Assembly: GCF_014279655.1 (NCBI RefSeq) | Contig: NZ_CP047946.1 | Coordinates: 2,604,001 to 2,668,000, forward strand | DNA length: 64,000 nucleotides | Direction of reading: 5' to 3' | Origin: Synechococcus sp. ROS8604 | GTDB lineage: Bacteria > Cyanobacteriota > Cyanobacteriia > PCC-6307 > Cyanobiaceae | In this document: in pieces, positions 1-9,272 of the stretch | How the letters are laid out: each line of letters starts with the position of its first letter | Numbering within the stretch: position 1 is the first letter of the stretch | The notes under the pieces: model-generated | What the model saw: only the letters and a program-made list of their open reading frames with translations | Database searches by the model: none | Told to the model about the DNA's origin: nothing | Translations under genes and position numbers: made by a program

Positions 1-2
1 AC

Positions 3-56
3 TCGGCCTCAACCACAAGCGCGAATCCCACCGTCGACATCGATTCCAATTCCTAA
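3..56 (+). CDS. Possible 3' end of an upstream gene (partial)
   Basis: In frame 3 the window opens with 17 sense codons rich in Ser and Thr (ending VDIDSNS) followed by TAA at 54-56. This could be the C-terminus of a gene that begins outside the window. Seventeen codons are too few to identify a family, and the ScpA frame is also open through this stretch, so the call rests only on position. Confidence 0.25.
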   Translation, partial: SASTTSANPTVDIDSNS

Positions 57-153
57 AAACGAAAGGCTTGACGGGAAGAAGGAAGCGAATCTCCTGTGGG
101 GACTGGCGTCCCCTGGATTGGGCCGATACCTTGCCATCAGATTGAGGTTGTTT

Positions 154-1056
154 TTGTCTGATGCTGGCCTGACCTCAAAAGCGGATGCCGGCGCCCGTCT
201 TGCAATCCGTCTTCTCCAAGATGCCGCACAAAGTGGCACGCTTGATCCTTGGGATGTCGACGTCATCTCAGTGGTCGACGGATTTTTAGATCAACTCAGA
301 CAACGCATCGACGTTCCCCGACGGGTTGCTGCTCAGCTGGGCCAACAGGGCGGAAGCTACGAACGTGATTTGGCCGAAAGCAGCGAAGCCTTTCTTGCTG
401 CTTCCGTGCTGGTGGGGCTCAAGGCGGAGGTGCTTGAAGCCAGCACCCTCCCTCCAGACCCTGTCGTGGAAGACGCCTTTGACCCCGACTTCATGGAACA
501 GGGTTGGCTGGATCCCCGTTTCAATTTGCCGCACCATCCTGAACGCCACCTCTTAAGACGCCCTGTGGCTCCACCTCCCCTGAGGAGGCCGGTCACGCTT
601 GGTGAACTGATCGAACAACTGGAGACCATTGCCGAGCAACTGGAGACAGACGAACTGGACATGCGCCGGCGTCAGCGCCAGAAGCGCTTCAGCAATCGAG
701 AGGCGATTGCCCAGGTCGCAGCCTTGGCCCATCGGGAAAAACTTCCTGAAACCACTGCCGCCTTGGGAGTTTTCTTGAAAGAATGGGAGCAGGCCTTGCA
801 CTGGGTTGATTTTGAGCTTCTTGTCAGCCGTTGGGCAGAGGCGGCGGCTCCCGACCTCGACACAGACCGCGTTGGGGTGTTCTGGGCCCTGTTATTTCTG
901 TCCTCTCAGAGTCAGGTGGAACTAGAGCAAGTGGGCTCGCTGCATGCACCCATTCGTTTAAAACGCCTGCTCGTTGCCGGTGAAATCACTCAGTTGCCGA
1001 TTAAAAGTCCGGAAGTGCCAGATATCACGCCGACCTTGCCCGCGATTGCCGCTTAA
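154..1056 (+). CDS. scpA: Segregation and condensation protein A (ScpA)
   Basis: This is the kleisin subunit that bridges the SMC heads together with ScpB in the bacterial condensin, acting in chromosome compaction and segregation in the cytoplasm. The N-terminal ScpA signature DPWDVDVISVVDGFL is present, followed by the SSEAFLAASVLVGLKAEVL helix that contacts SMC. The C-terminal winged-helix part (HAPIRLKRL region) is degenerate, as is common in the family. The frame is open from the window edge. I chose TTG at 154 because GAGG lies just upstream (145-148), giving about 300 residues; TTG at 118 is the alternative. The downstream sugar-nucleotide transferase starts 45 bases later on the same strand. 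The family call is firm and the start is uncertain. Confidence 0.88.
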   Translation: MSDAGLTSKADAGARLAIRLLQDAAQSGTLDPWDVDVISVVDGFLDQLRQRIDVPRRVAAQLGQQGGSYERDLAESSEAFLAASVLVGLKAEVLEASTLPPDPVVEDAFDPDFMEQGWLDPRFNLPHHPERHLLRRPVAPPPLRRPVTLGELIEQLETIAEQLETDELDMRRRQRQKRFSNREAIAQVAALAHREKLPETTAALGVFLKEWEQALHWVDFELLVSRWAEAAAPDLDTDRVGVFWALLFLSSQSQVELEQVGSLHAPIRLKRLLVAGEITQLPIKSPEVPDITPTLPAIAA

Positions 1057-1101
1057 TCACCCTCGTATGTTGAAGGTCACGTTTTCAAGCTTGGTACGTC
1101 A

Positions 1102-2277
1102 ATGAAGGCCATGATCCTGGCCGCAGGCAAGGGAACCCGGGTACAACCGATCACGCATGTGATCCCGAAACCGATGATTCCGATCCTCCAGAAACCGGTG
1201 ATGGAGTTCCTGCTGGAGCTCCTCAAAGAGCATGGTTTCACTGAGGTCATGGTCAACGTGTCCCATTTGGCCGAGGAAATCGAAAACTATTTCCGAGATG
1301 GTCAGCGTTTTGGTGTCGAAATCGCTTATAGCTTCGAGGGAAGCATTCAGGACGGCGAACTGATCGGAGACGCCCTGGGTTCTGCGGGTGGTCTCAAAAA
1401 AATCCAAGATTTTCAGACCTTTTTTGACGACACCTTTGTTGTGTTGTGTGGTGATGCCCTCATCGACCTCGACCTCACCGAGGCCGTCAGACGTCACCGC
1501 GCCAAAGGCGCATTGGCCAGTCTTGTCACCAAAACGGTCCCGAAAGACCAGGTGAGCAGTTATGGCGTTGTGGTGAGTGATGACGATGGCAAAATCCAAG
1601 CCTTTCAAGAGAAACCCAGTGTTGAGGAAGCCTTAAGCGACACGATCAACACCGGCATCTATCTCTTCGAGCCTGAGATTTTCGAGCACATTCCCTCCGG
1701 AAAATCCTTCGACATCGGGGCAGATCTCTTTCCCACTTTGGTGAAGCAAGGAGCTCCGTTTTATGCCCTCCCCATGGATTTTGAATGGGTCGACATCGGC
1801 AAAGTGCCTGATTACTGGCAAGCCATTCGCAGCGTTCTCCAAGGAGACGTTCGTCAAGTTGGCGTTCCGGGGAAAGAGGTCAAGCCTGGTGTGTTTGCGG
1901 GCCTGAATGTGGCCGCCAATTGGGACAAAATCAACGTTGAGGGCCCGGTCTATGTCGGCGGAATGACCAAAATTGAGGATGGTGCCACCTTGATCGGTCC
2001 CACGATGATTGGACCAAGCTGCTATATCTGCGAGGGTGCAACCATCGATAACTCGATCATTTTTGATTACTCAAGGATCGGGGCGGGCGTGCAATTGGTG
2101 GAAAAACTCGTGTTTGGCCGCTATTGCGTTGACAAGGAAGGCGATCACATCGATCTCCAGGAAGCTTCACTCGATTGGTTGATCACGGATGCCCGTCGCC
2201 AGGATTTGGTGGAGCCTTCTCCTCAACAGAAAGCGATGGCAGAACTCCTGGGCACCGATCTCACCCAGGCAAGCTGA
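1102..2277 (+). CDS. Nucleotidyltransferase, NDP-sugar pyrophosphorylase type
   Basis: The protein of 391 residues joins an NTP_transferase domain to a left-handed beta-helix tail. It should transfer a nucleotidyl group to a sugar 1-phosphate in the cytoplasm, supplying activated sugars for polysaccharide or glycan synthesis. The N-terminus carries MKAMILAAGKGTR, the nucleotide-binding signature, then IPKPMIPI with the conserved Lys. CGDALIDLDL is the metal-binding part, and a hexapeptide-like stretch (GPTMIGPSCYI, ATIDNSII) follows near residues 290-330. The family includes mannose-1-phosphate guanylyltransferases and glucose-1-phosphate nucleotidyltransferases, and the sugar cannot be told from sequence alone. 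Its 3' end overlaps the convergent metF by 17 bases. Confidence 0.85.
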   Translation: MKAMILAAGKGTRVQPITHVIPKPMIPILQKPVMEFLLELLKEHGFTEVMVNVSHLAEEIENYFRDGQRFGVEIAYSFEGSIQDGELIGDALGSAGGLKKIQDFQTFFDDTFVVLCGDALIDLDLTEAVRRHRAKGALASLVTKTVPKDQVSSYGVVVSDDDGKIQAFQEKPSVEEALSDTINTGIYLFEPEIFEHIPSGKSFDIGADLFPTLVKQGAPFYALPMDFEWVDIGKVPDYWQAIRSVLQGDVRQVGVPGKEVKPGVFAGLNVAANWDKINVEGPVYVGGMTKIEDGATLIGPTMIGPSCYICEGATIDNSIIFDYSRIGAGVQLVEKLVFGRYCVDKEGDHIDLQEASLDWLITDARRQDLVEPSPQQKAMAELLGTDLTQAS

Positions 2278-3151
2278 CGCCAGCCTGTTTCAAAATCGCT
2301 GGAATGCGTTCTTCTGCTTTGATCGCCATCAGATGAACGCCTTGAGCCACTCCTAGGTATCGCTGAACCTGTTCGGCAGCAATTTGAATGCCTTCTACCG
2401 CCGGGTCCGCCGCGGCCTCCAAGCGGGTGATCAGAGTGTCGGGAATGCAAGCACCAGGCACCATCCGATTGATAAACCCTGCATTGCGCGCCGACTTCAA
2501 CAAGAAAACACCCGCTAGCACTGGAAGCTCCATGGGCTCTGCGATCTCACGGCAAAACCGTTCCAACACAGAAGCATCCATCACCATCTGCGTCTGAACA
2601 AAACGCGCTCCTGCGGCTTTTTTTCGCTCCATCCGTCGCACCAAGCCTGACCAACTTGCACATTGGGGATCTGCCGCCGCTCCAGCGAAGATGTCGGTAG
2701 GACCATCGGCAAGATCACCCTTCACCGGATCATCTCCCCGATTGAAGGCCGTGACCTGCTGCAGCAAGCGCACAGATTCCAGTTCATTCACAGGACGGGC
2801 CTTGGGCTGATCACCAGCACGAACAGGATCCCCGGTGAGGCAAAGAAGATTACGGATCCCCAATGCATGGGCACCCAACAGATCCGATTGAATTGCAATG
2901 CGATTGCGATCGCGACAGGCCATCTGCAGCACGGGCTCGATGCCTTCGTCCAGAAGGAGGCGAGCCACAGCAAGACTGCTCATCCTCATGACGGCACGAC
3001 TGCCATCCGTGACATTGACCGCATGAACAAACCCCTTGAGGGCCCTTGCCATCTTGAGAGCATGGGATGGGTCTCCACCTCGTGGAGGCATCACTTCAGC
3101 CGTAATGGTGACGGCTCCAGCCTCGAGGCTGCTTTGCAGCGCTGAACGCAA
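2261..3151 (-). CDS. metF: Methylenetetrahydrofolate reductase
   Basis: This flavoenzyme reduces 5,10-methylene-THF to 5-methyl-THF, the methyl donor for methionine synthesis, in the cytoplasm. The 296 residues show the MTHFR barrel order: TAEVMPPRGGDPS near the N-terminus with the catalytic Glu, VTDGSRAVMRMSS, HLQC-like region here as LQMACRDRNR, LLCLTGDPV, and GARFVQTQMVMD. The length matches bacterial MetF without the plant-type C-terminal extension. It is transcribed leftward, divergently from the small LuxR-type gene, with about 108 bases between the two starts that probably hold both promoters. The 3' end overlaps the preceding convergent gene by 17 bases. Confidence 0.9.
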   Translation of the reverse strand: MRSALQSSLEAGAVTITAEVMPPRGGDPSHALKMARALKGFVHAVNVTDGSRAVMRMSSLAVARLLLDEGIEPVLQMACRDRNRIAIQSDLLGAHALGIRNLLCLTGDPVRAGDQPKARPVNELESVRLLQQVTAFNRGDDPVKGDLADGPTDIFAGAAADPQCASWSGLVRRMERKKAAGARFVQTQMVMDASVLERFCREIAEPMELPVLAGVFLLKSARNAGFINRMVPGACIPDTLITRLEAAADPAVEGIQIAAEQVQRYLGVAQGVHLMAIKAEERIPAILKQAGVSLPG

Positions 3152-3259
3152 ACGAATGATCGCTACTGAAAACCACTATGGAAGATCAGGTTCTCCATAC
3201 CTGCTTAAGATGCAAACCATGGTCCAAGAAGAATGGCCATCGGTGAGGAGCCCTGTTCA

Positions 3260-3511
3260 ATGACTGTTTCCCTCTCCAGCCGTGAAATAGAGATCATCGA
3301 ACTGGTAGCCGAGGGGCTGACCAATCAAGAGATCGCTGAACGACTGACGATCAGCAAACGTACGGTCGACAATCACGTGAGCAATGTGTTCACAAAAACC
3401 GGCTCCAAAAATCGCGTGGCTTTGTTGAACTGGGCAATGGATCACGGAAAAATTTGCCGAGATGGCTTCAATTGCTGCACCCTTCCCCCTGATGCCTCCG
3501 ACGCGTCCTGA
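3260..3511 (+). CDS. Stand-alone LuxR-type helix-turn-helix regulator
   Basis: The protein of 83 residues consists almost entirely of a LuxR C-terminal DNA-binding domain: SSREIEIIELVAEGLTNQEI then TISKRTVDNHVSNVF, and a KNRVALLNWA tail. There is no receiver or ligand-binding domain, so it is probably a constitutive or dimerisation-controlled regulator like other single-domain LuxR proteins of cyanobacteria. ATG at 3260 is chosen because GAGGAG (3244-3250) sits about 10 bases upstream; an in-frame ATG at 3233 is an alternative. Its 3' end overlaps the convergent 61-codon gene by 44 bases. Targets are unknown. Confidence 0.85.
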   Translation: MTVSLSSREIEIIELVAEGLTNQEIAERLTISKRTVDNHVSNVFTKTGSKNRVALLNWAMDHGKICRDGFNCCTLPPDASDAS

Positions 3512-3653
3512 TCGGAAGAGGAACAGGGATTGGGATATCCGTTAAGGAGCAGCTCGCCAAAGAAAGCCCAAACAAACTGGCATAAGCGAGGCAGGCTTCA
3601 CGATCCAATCCTGTGAAACGCAGGATCCCATCAGAGTCATATAGACCGAACAT
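3468..3653 (-). CDS. Small protein of unknown function, 61 residues
   Basis: The start is supported by a strong Shine-Dalgarno match (AAGGTGAG) five bases before ATG at 3653. The product opens MFGLYDSDGILRFTGLD, which reads like a folded small domain, and has an AYASLFGL helix followed by a Pro-rich and Arg-rich tail. I do not recognise a named family. It converges on and overlaps the LuxR-type gene by 44 bases, so the two transcripts would be antisense at their ends. Confidence 0.6.
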   Translation of the reverse strand: MFGLYDSDGILRFTGLDREACLAYASLFGLSLASCSLTDIPIPVPLPIRTRRRHQGEGCSN

Positions 3654-3706
3654 GCCGTCTCACCTTGCAAACCATGCTCCAATTCTAAAGGAAATCAAAA
3701 GATTTT

Positions 3707-4210
3707 TTAGGTTTGCAGCCGATATTCGTCGATCCAATCCTTAGGCCAGGTGGCAAAAGGCTGATAAGCCAGTGCTGCATTGCTCCAGCGCGGATCCCCT
3801 GTGATCTCAACACCACACCAGTCGGGGATCGTTAAGGGGCTATCGGGGGCCTCAAGCTCAACCTCAGCAAGAATTAACGGTGAATTGCTGCCTTCAAAGC
3901 AATCAACGACCCAATCCCCCCCTCCCTGCTGAAGGGAATAGCGCGTTTTCGTGACGCGATGGGACGCAAGTGCCCAAAGCTCTTCCGCATCCGTTCCGGG
4001 AATGTCATACTCGAATTCATGGCGAGCAATCCCGGCAGCAGGGGCCTTCAATGTCAGCCATGCCTTGCCGTCAGCGCGCAACCGCATGCGAACGGTGAAT
4101 CCATCGGGCGAGGCGGACAGATACCCCTGTCGCAGCGCTTGGGGGGGACCTGCCACACGACGCCATCCGGGATGGGTCACCAGGAATCGCCGTTCAATCT
4201 CCAGGGCCAT
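3707..4210 (-). CDS. CYTH domain protein
   Basis: The CYTH (triphosphate tunnel metalloenzyme) signature EIERRFLV lies at the N-terminus, and alternating charged beta strands follow (FTVRMRLRADGKAWLTLK, HEFEYDIP, WVVDCFEG, LILAEVELE), as expected of an eight-stranded tunnel that binds triphosphates with divalent metal. Bacterial members hydrolyse inorganic triphosphate or cyclise ATP; the small single-domain form suggests the former, but that is inference. ATG at 4210 is taken as the start because it lies one base after the NAD kinase stop at 4212, which suggests translational coupling. An in-frame start at 4231 would overlap the kinase. Confidence 0.8.
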   Translation of the reverse strand: MALEIERRFLVTHPGWRRVAGPPQALRQGYLSASPDGFTVRMRLRADGKAWLTLKAPAAGIARHEFEYDIPGTDAEELWALASHRVTKTRYSLQQGGGDWVVDCFEGSNSPLILAEVELEAPDSPLTIPDWCGVEITGDPRWSNAALAYQPFATWPKDWIDEYRLQT

Positions 4211-4211
4211 C

Positions 4212-5165
4212 TCAGTTTGAGGAGGGAGCACTATCCAGCAAACTTCCCGCCCAGTGAAGTTTGCGTGACAAGGTTCGGTAATAGGAAGGACTTTGATCCA
4301 GCTGGACCATCAACGCATGATGGGCAGCCTGCTGAATCACGCAGCATTCACCTGGGCCAAAAACCTCTCCAGCCGCCCCATCTTTCCAAAGTTTCACCTG
4401 ACGACTGGCATCACCCAGAGGCCAAATCACAACCCTGGAGCGAGGAGGCAGCACCACGGTGCGACTTGACAAACTCATCGGACAAATTGGACTAACCACA
4501 ATCGCATCGATCCCTGGATGCAAGATCGGGCCGCCAGCCGCCATCGCATAACCCGTTGATCCCGTAGGCGAGGCCAAAATCAAGCCATCTCCTCGAACTT
4601 GATCCACAACCTCTCCATCGATCTCCATTTCAAGAATGCAGGTTGGAGACAAATCCTCGTGATAGGGCTTTAGGTAGAGGTCATTCAGTGCCCAGTGAAT
4701 CTCCTGATCGTCAGGGAGACCATCGTCTGCTCCAGAGGTCTCCTCATCCTCAGAACCATGCAGATCCCCCATGCGCTGGATCACCGCCTGCAACATCATG
4801 CGCCGCTCCAAGGCAAAACGATCTTCCAGCACGCGCTCCCAGAGCCCTTCACTCCGAAGCAAACCGGGATCATGCGTGAGAAAGCCAAGATGACCTCCTA
4901 CGTTGAAACTCAGAATCGGGACATCCAGAACGGCGAGATGTCTGGCGGCACCGAGCACGGTTCCGTCACCACCAAGCACCACCGCCAAATCCGGTAGCCG
5001 AGGCTCAGAGGCCAGCAAACCGGGGAACGGGTCTGCCGTCAGGCCACTCATCGCCAAGACGCAGGTCACGCCAATCGTCTCAAGCTCATCGGCGCAACGA
5101 CGCGCCTCTTTGAGGGCCAGTGGGCTATCTGCGCGATAAATCAGCCAGACCCGTTGAAGGCGCAT
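4212..5165 (-). CDS. nadK: NAD(+) kinase
   Basis: The enzyme phosphorylates NAD to NADP in the cytoplasm, the source of the cofactor reduced by photosynthetic electron flow. The catalytic [11 protein letters not shown] motif is at about residue 65, followed by [10 protein letters not shown] and [15 protein letters not shown]. The length of 317 residues is normal. An acidic insertion rich in Glu, Asp and Ser (around residues 137-154) interrupts the fold before the ALNDLYL strand and may be a flexible loop. It lies directly downstream of ndhE with a 15-base gap and upstream of the CYTH gene, so it is probably cotranscribed with the ndh block. Confidence 0.92.
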   Translation of the reverse strand: MRLQRVWLIYRADSPLALKEARRCADELETIGVTCVLAMSGLTADPFPGLLASEPRLPDLAVVLGGDGTVLGAARHLAVLDVPILSFNVGGHLGFLTHDPGLLRSEGLWERVLEDRFALERRMMLQAVIQRMGDLHGSEDEETSGADDGLPDDQEIHWALNDLYLKPYHEDLSPTCILEMEIDGEVVDQVRGDGLILASPTGSTGYAMAAGGPILHPGIDAIVVSPICPMSLSSRTVVLPPRSRVVIWPLGDASRQVKLWKDGAAGEVFGPGECCVIQQAAHHALMVQLDQSPSYYRTLSRKLHWAGSLLDSAPSSN

Positions 5166-5180
5166 AACAGCGTGACGTCT

Positions 5181-5516
5181 TTACCAGCGCAAAAGATTGA
5201 AGCGCTCCATGTCCACAGTGACTCTGTTCCTGTAAAGCGACAACAAGATCGCCAAACCGACGGCAGCCTCAGCGGCGGCAACGGTGATCACAAACACTGA
5301 GAACACCTGGCCACGAATCAGTTGGCCATCGACGTAGGAAGAAAAGGCCATCAGGTTGATGTTCACTGCATTGAGCATCAACTCAATGCTCATCAACACG
5401 CGAACAGCATTTCGGCTGTTAATGAGACCCCAGACTCCCGTACAAAACAGGACTGCTGCCAAAAGCAAATAGGCTTGGAGAGGAACAGAACCAGAAAGCA
5501 GCTCAGAGAGCATCAC
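5181..5516 (-). CDS. ndhE: NAD(P)H-quinone oxidoreductase subunit 4L (NdhE)
   Basis: This is the NuoK-type membrane subunit of thylakoid NDH-1, part of the proton-translocating arm used in cyclic electron flow and respiration. The 111 residues form three hydrophobic helices. The conserved Glu-bearing segment [16 protein letters not shown] and the second charged helix [21 protein letters not shown] are both present. It is the last ndh gene of the leftward ndhA-I-G-E operon, 17 bases after ndhG. Confidence 0.93.
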   Translation of the reverse strand: MMLSELLSGSVPLQAYLLLAAVLFCTGVWGLINSRNAVRVLMSIELMLNAVNINLMAFSSYVDGQLIRGQVFSVFVITVAAAEAAVGLAILLSLYRNRVTVDMERFNLLRW

Positions 5517-5533
5517 AAAAAAGGAGAAAGAAT

Positions 5534-6133
5534 TCAGGCGCGAGGCTGGTCGGTCAATAGAGGGGTGCGTGCCTTTTCGATTAGGCCCTGATCAACCTCT
5601 TCGCCAGTGACAGGATCTACAGATTGAACGTCACGACGGGCCAGAACAATGGCCCCAATCATGGCCATCAACAATAAAACAGATGCCAACTCAAAAGGGA
5701 GCAAGTAGTCGGTGAACAGATGTTCACCGATGCGCACGGTTGAATCCTCCCCAATCGGCATTGGGCCCTTGGCCCAGGGCGTGGTGACCACAACACGGGT
5801 CAAGAGTGCAAACAGGCCTACACACACACCACCGGATAGAAGACGGCGTATGGGGAGTCCGGGGATCGGAGCCAGATCCTCCTTTTTGTTCACCAGCATG
5901 ATCGCGAACAGGATCAAGACGTTGACGGCACCCACGTACACCAGGACCTGGGCCGCCGCGACAAAACTGGCGTTAAGCAGGAGGTAGAGACCTGCCACTG
6001 CCAAAAACACACCGCCTAGGAGGAAGGCTGAATAGACGATGTTGCTCAAGAGCACCACGCCGAGGGCTCCCAGGACGATGACGGCACTCAGAGCCAAAAA
6101 ACAAATGAGCTGCGTTGACGCGGCGATCGTCAT
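5534..6133 (-). CDS. ndhG: NAD(P)H-quinone oxidoreductase subunit 6 (NdhG)
   Basis: NuoJ-type membrane subunit of NDH-1, 199 residues with five predicted hydrophobic helices, including the conserved [20 protein letters not shown] segment that flexes during coupling. The charged C-terminal tail ([16 protein letters not shown]) is typical of cyanobacterial NdhG. The ATG overlaps the ndhI stop by four bases, indicating translational coupling within the operon. Confidence 0.93.
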   Translation of the reverse strand: MTIAASTQLICFLALSAVIVLGALGVVLLSNIVYSAFLLGGVFLAVAGLYLLLNASFVAAAQVLVYVGAVNVLILFAIMLVNKKEDLAPIPGLPIRRLLSGGVCVGLFALLTRVVVTTPWAKGPMPIGEDSTVRIGEHLFTDYLLPFELASVLLLMAMIGAIVLARRDVQSVDPVTGEEVDQGLIEKARTPLLTDQPRA

Positions 6134-6789
6134 CCTGCGCTCTCCTCCTCGTTGGAAGCTGATGAAGATGATTCTCTCCCATCCTCGGCAGCCTTCCTGG
6201 ATCCAGCGGCCTTGAGCTCCTCAAGGATTTGCTCAGGAAGCTTGCCCGCTCGGGGGCGATCAGGAGAAACGCCATGGGGCTGAACTTCCCCAGCGGGCAA
6301 ATACACCAGTTCCCGCAACGGCTGGACCGATGGATCTGTCGTCACACTGGTTGGCAGGCGACCTAAGGCAACGTTGTCGTAATTCAGGCTATGGCGATCG
6401 AAGGCGGCCAATTCATATTCTTCGGTCATCGATAAGCAATTGGTGGGGCAGTACTCCACGCAGTTGCCGCAAAAAATACAAACCCCAAAATCAATTGAAT
6501 AATTGCGTAGCTCTTTTTTCTTCGTCTCCTTGTTCATCACCCAATCCACCACGGGAAGATTGATGGGACAGACGCGCACACACACCTCACAGGCGATGCA
6601 CTTGTCGAATTCGTAATGAATCCGTCCTCGATACCGCTCCGACAGGATCAGCTTCTCATAGGGATACTGCACCGTGACCGGACGGCGCTTCATGTGGTCG
6701 AAGGTGACCGACAGACCTTGCGTGAGATTACGGGCCGCATCCACTGCATCCCTGGTGTAATCACCAACCTGTTTAAGGAAGCCGAACAT
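6130..6789 (-). CDS. ndhI: NAD(P)H-quinone oxidoreductase subunit I (NdhI)
   Basis: Peripheral-arm subunit that carries two [4Fe-4S] clusters (N6a and N6b) and passes electrons toward the plastoquinone site. Two ferredoxin motifs are visible, [12 protein letters not shown] and [12 protein letters not shown], giving the eight cysteine ligands. The protein has 219 residues with a Ser- and Glu-rich C-terminal tail ([14 protein letters not shown]) longer than in chloroplast homologues. It lies between ndhA, 81 bases upstream, and ndhG, which it overlaps by four bases. Confidence 0.94.
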   Translation of the reverse strand: MFGFLKQVGDYTRDAVDAARNLTQGLSVTFDHMKRRPVTVQYPYEKLILSERYRGRIHYEFDKCIACEVCVRVCPINLPVVDWVMNKETKKKELRNYSIDFGVCIFCGNCVEYCPTNCLSMTEEYELAAFDRHSLNYDNVALGRLPTSVTTDPSVQPLRELVYLPAGEVQPHGVSPDRPRAGKLPEQILEELKAAGSRKAAEDGRESSSSASNEEESAG

Positions 6790-6870
6790 GGTTTGGAATC
6801 GGGGAAGGGAACGATCGAGGAATCAAAACCCGGCTTTCATGATGCCGCCGGGAGAGGGGAAGTGACGAGA

Positions 6871-8025
6871 TCAGCCGCCAAAAGCAACCGGAAAGGCCAG
6901 CTTGAGGGCTGCTGTGACCAGGAGGTTGACCAGGGCCAAAGGCAACAGGAATTTCCAGCCAAGATCCAACAGCTGATCGATCCTGACCCGTGGAGTGGTC
7001 CAACGCAAAAGGATCGCGATGAAGACCAGCAGGTAGGCCTTCAAGACCGTCATCACGATGCCCACGGTGCCTGTGATCAACTGCACCAAAGGCGCATCAA
7101 TCGGCTGGTTTAACCAAGAAGCCAACCATTCAACGGGGATCGGGAAGCCCCAACCACCTAGATAGAGGATGGAAACAAGGAGAGCAGAGAGAACCAGATT
7201 GATGTAACTGCCCAGGTAGAAGAGGGCAAATTTCATCCCTGAGTATTCGGTCTGATAGCCAGCAACCAGCTCTTCCTCCGCTTCTGGGAGGTCAAAAGGC
7301 AGACGCTCACATTCCGCAAGCGCACAGATCCAGAAAATCAGGAAGCCAACCGGCTGACGCCAGATGTTCCAACTCAGAACACCAGCTCCAGTTTGTTGAT
7401 TGACAATGTCGACGGTGCTTAAGGAGTTGCTCATCATCACGACGGCCAGGACGGCCAACGCGAGCGGAATCTCGTAACTGATCGATTGGGCTGCCGCACG
7501 AAGACCTCCCAACAACGAATATTTATTGTTTGAGGCGTAGCCACTCATCAGAAGGCCAATGGGCTGAACGCTGCTCAGCGAGATCCAAAGGAAAATGCCA
7601 ACGCCCACATCGCTGATCAAGAGGTTCTGACCGAAGGGCACGATCAACCAAGATAAAATGACCGGCACCACCACCAGCACAGGGCCGAGGGTGAAAAGAA
7701 TGCTGTCCGCTCGGTCAGGAATGATGTCTTCCTTGACGAGCAGCTTGAGCCCATCGGCAAGAGGCTGAAGAACACCGAGGGCTCCGGCGTACTCAGGCCC
7801 AACCCTTTGCTGCACGGCTGCAGAAATCTTTCGTTCCAGCCACACCGTGACCAGAACCCCCACAACAGCGGCCACAAGGACCAGCAACATCGGGAAGGGA
7901 AGCCAGAGCATGCGAGCAGCCTGGGCCGAGAGCCCAAACCCCTCCAGGGCCTGACTAAAGCTCTGCTCAAGGTCAAGACCCGGGCTCACCAGAGCCGGCG
8001 CGGTGGTGGCGAGGGAAGTCACCAT
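6871..8025 (-). CDS. ndhA: NAD(P)H-quinone oxidoreductase subunit 1 (NdhA)
   Basis: NuoH-type membrane subunit that holds the quinone chamber at the junction of the two arms. The 384 residues form about eight helices. The conserved [21 protein letters not shown] loop, the [24 protein letters not shown] acidic loop and the [16 protein letters not shown]-terminal motif are all visible. It is the first gene of the ndhA-I-G-E operon and follows citrate synthase by 24 bases on the same strand. Confidence 0.95.
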   Translation of the reverse strand: MVTSLATTAPALVSPGLDLEQSFSQALEGFGLSAQAARMLWLPFPMLLVLVAAVVGVLVTVWLERKISAAVQQRVGPEYAGALGVLQPLADGLKLLVKEDIIPDRADSILFTLGPVLVVVPVILSWLIVPFGQNLLISDVGVGIFLWISLSSVQPIGLLMSGYASNNKYSLLGGLRAAAQSISYEIPLALAVLAVVMMSNSLSTVDIVNQQTGAGVLSWNIWRQPVGFLIFWICALAECERLPFDLPEAEEELVAGYQTEYSGMKFALFYLGSYINLVLSALLVSILYLGGWGFPIPVEWLASWLNQPIDAPLVQLITGTVGIVMTVLKAYLLVFIAILLRWTTPRVRIDQLLDLGWKFLLPLALVNLLVTAALKLAFPVAFGG

Positions 8026-8049
8026 GGTCAGAGAACAGATAGATGCAAC

Positions 8050-9258
8050 TTAAGCGCCCGCGGCATTCACCCGCTCGTCTGCAGGGACCCAATGACGCAT
8101 GGATCTGCCGGTATAAATCTGAGAAGGGCGAAAAATTCGATTGGCACCGAGCTGCTCCCTCCAATGTGCCAACCACCCGGCCACCCGGGAAATCGCAAAC
8201 ACCGGGGTGAACAGATCTCTTGGAATCCCAAGTTTCCTGTACACAAGCCCTGAATAAAAATCAACGTTGGGATAAATCCCTTTGGGCCCGAGGCGAATCG
8301 CGGCAGCCGTTTCAAGGGCATGGGCCACGTCATAAAGATCGTCGTGACCAAATCGAGCAAACAACTCCTCAGCCAAGGACTGAAGGATCACGGCACGCGG
8401 ATCTTTCACTTTGTACTCGCGATGCCCAAAACCCATCACTTTGCGTTTGCTCGCCACGGCTGACTCGAGGTAGGAGTCGGCCTGTTCCGGAGTACCAATC
8501 TCCTCCAACATCGCCAGAACATCTTCGTTAGCGCCTCCATGGAGAGGGCCCGCCAGCGTTCCGACCGCCGATGCCACGACGGCATAGGGGTCGGTCAACG
8601 TGCTCGCCGTCACCCTGGCGCTGAACGTACTGGCATTGAGGCTGTGCTCAGCGTGGAGGATCAAACAGCGATCAAAGATTCGAGAGGCCAGGGGATCGGG
8701 CTCTTGCTCCGTGAGCATGTACAGAAAGTTGGCGGAGTAAGCCAGGTCGTCGCGGGGCTGGATTGGATCCTGGCCTTTTCGGATCAACTGGAAGGCCGCC
8801 ACCATGGTTGGAATCTTGGCAATCAGCCTGACAACAGCGTCGTAGATGTATTGCGGATCATCGATGGCCCGGCGGGAATAGAAAAGCCCCAAGGAAGCCG
8901 CGCTCGATTGCAGCGCATCCATCGGATGCCCGTTGGCGGGGAAGCACTTCATCATGTCGCGCACCCGAAAGCTGACGCGGCGATGCATCTGCACTTCGTG
9001 CTCAAAATCACGAAATTGCTGCGGTGTAGGCAGTTCACCCCAGATCAACAGATAGGTGGTCTCCAGGAAACTGCTGTGGACCGCAAGGTCATCGAGGGAG
9101 TAGCCCCGATAGGAGAGACGCCCTTGGAGGCCGTCAATGTCGCAAATCGAAGATTGGGTGGCCGGGACACCCTCCAGGCCGGGTCTAAACACCAACCCCG
9201 TGCGTTCATGCCTGATTTCGCTCCCGCCGGTCTGACTCACCACCACCCACAACGACAA
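8050..9258 (-). CDS. gltA: Citrate synthase
   Basis: Condenses acetyl-CoA with oxaloacetate at the entry of the (branched) cyanobacterial TCA pathway in the cytoplasm. Catalytic motifs are visible: the His in LHAEHSLNAST, the His in GPLHGGANED, and the Asp in NVDFYSG, with GFGHREYKVKDPRA between them. The protein has 402 residues, the size of the short hexameric or methylcitrate-synthase-like branch. The first 15 or so residues (LWVVVSQTGGSEI) are not family-like, so a start slightly downstream is possible. It sits between sixA and the ndh operon on the same strand. Confidence 0.92.
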   Translation of the reverse strand: MSLWVVVSQTGGSEIRHERTGLVFRPGLEGVPATQSSICDIDGLQGRLSYRGYSLDDLAVHSSFLETTYLLIWGELPTPQQFRDFEHEVQMHRRVSFRVRDMMKCFPANGHPMDALQSSAASLGLFYSRRAIDDPQYIYDAVVRLIAKIPTMVAAFQLIRKGQDPIQPRDDLAYSANFLYMLTEQEPDPLASRIFDRCLILHAEHSLNASTFSARVTASTLTDPYAVVASAVGTLAGPLHGGANEDVLAMLEEIGTPEQADSYLESAVASKRKVMGFGHREYKVKDPRAVILQSLAEELFARFGHDDLYDVAHALETAAAIRLGPKGIYPNVDFYSGLVYRKLGIPRDLFTPVFAISRVAGWLAHWREQLGANRIFRPSQIYTGRSMRHWVPADERVNAAGA

Positions 9259-9272
9259 CTCATCAACGCAAC

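Noticed and set aside
2663-3145. Long rightward open frame antisense to metF
   Set aside because: It mirrors metF codons, has no domain and no ribosome-binding site; metF is certain on the other strand.
3206-3211. TAAGAT as a -10 element for the LuxR-type gene
   Set aside because: It fits TAnnnT but no convincing -35 is spaced from it; too weak to list.
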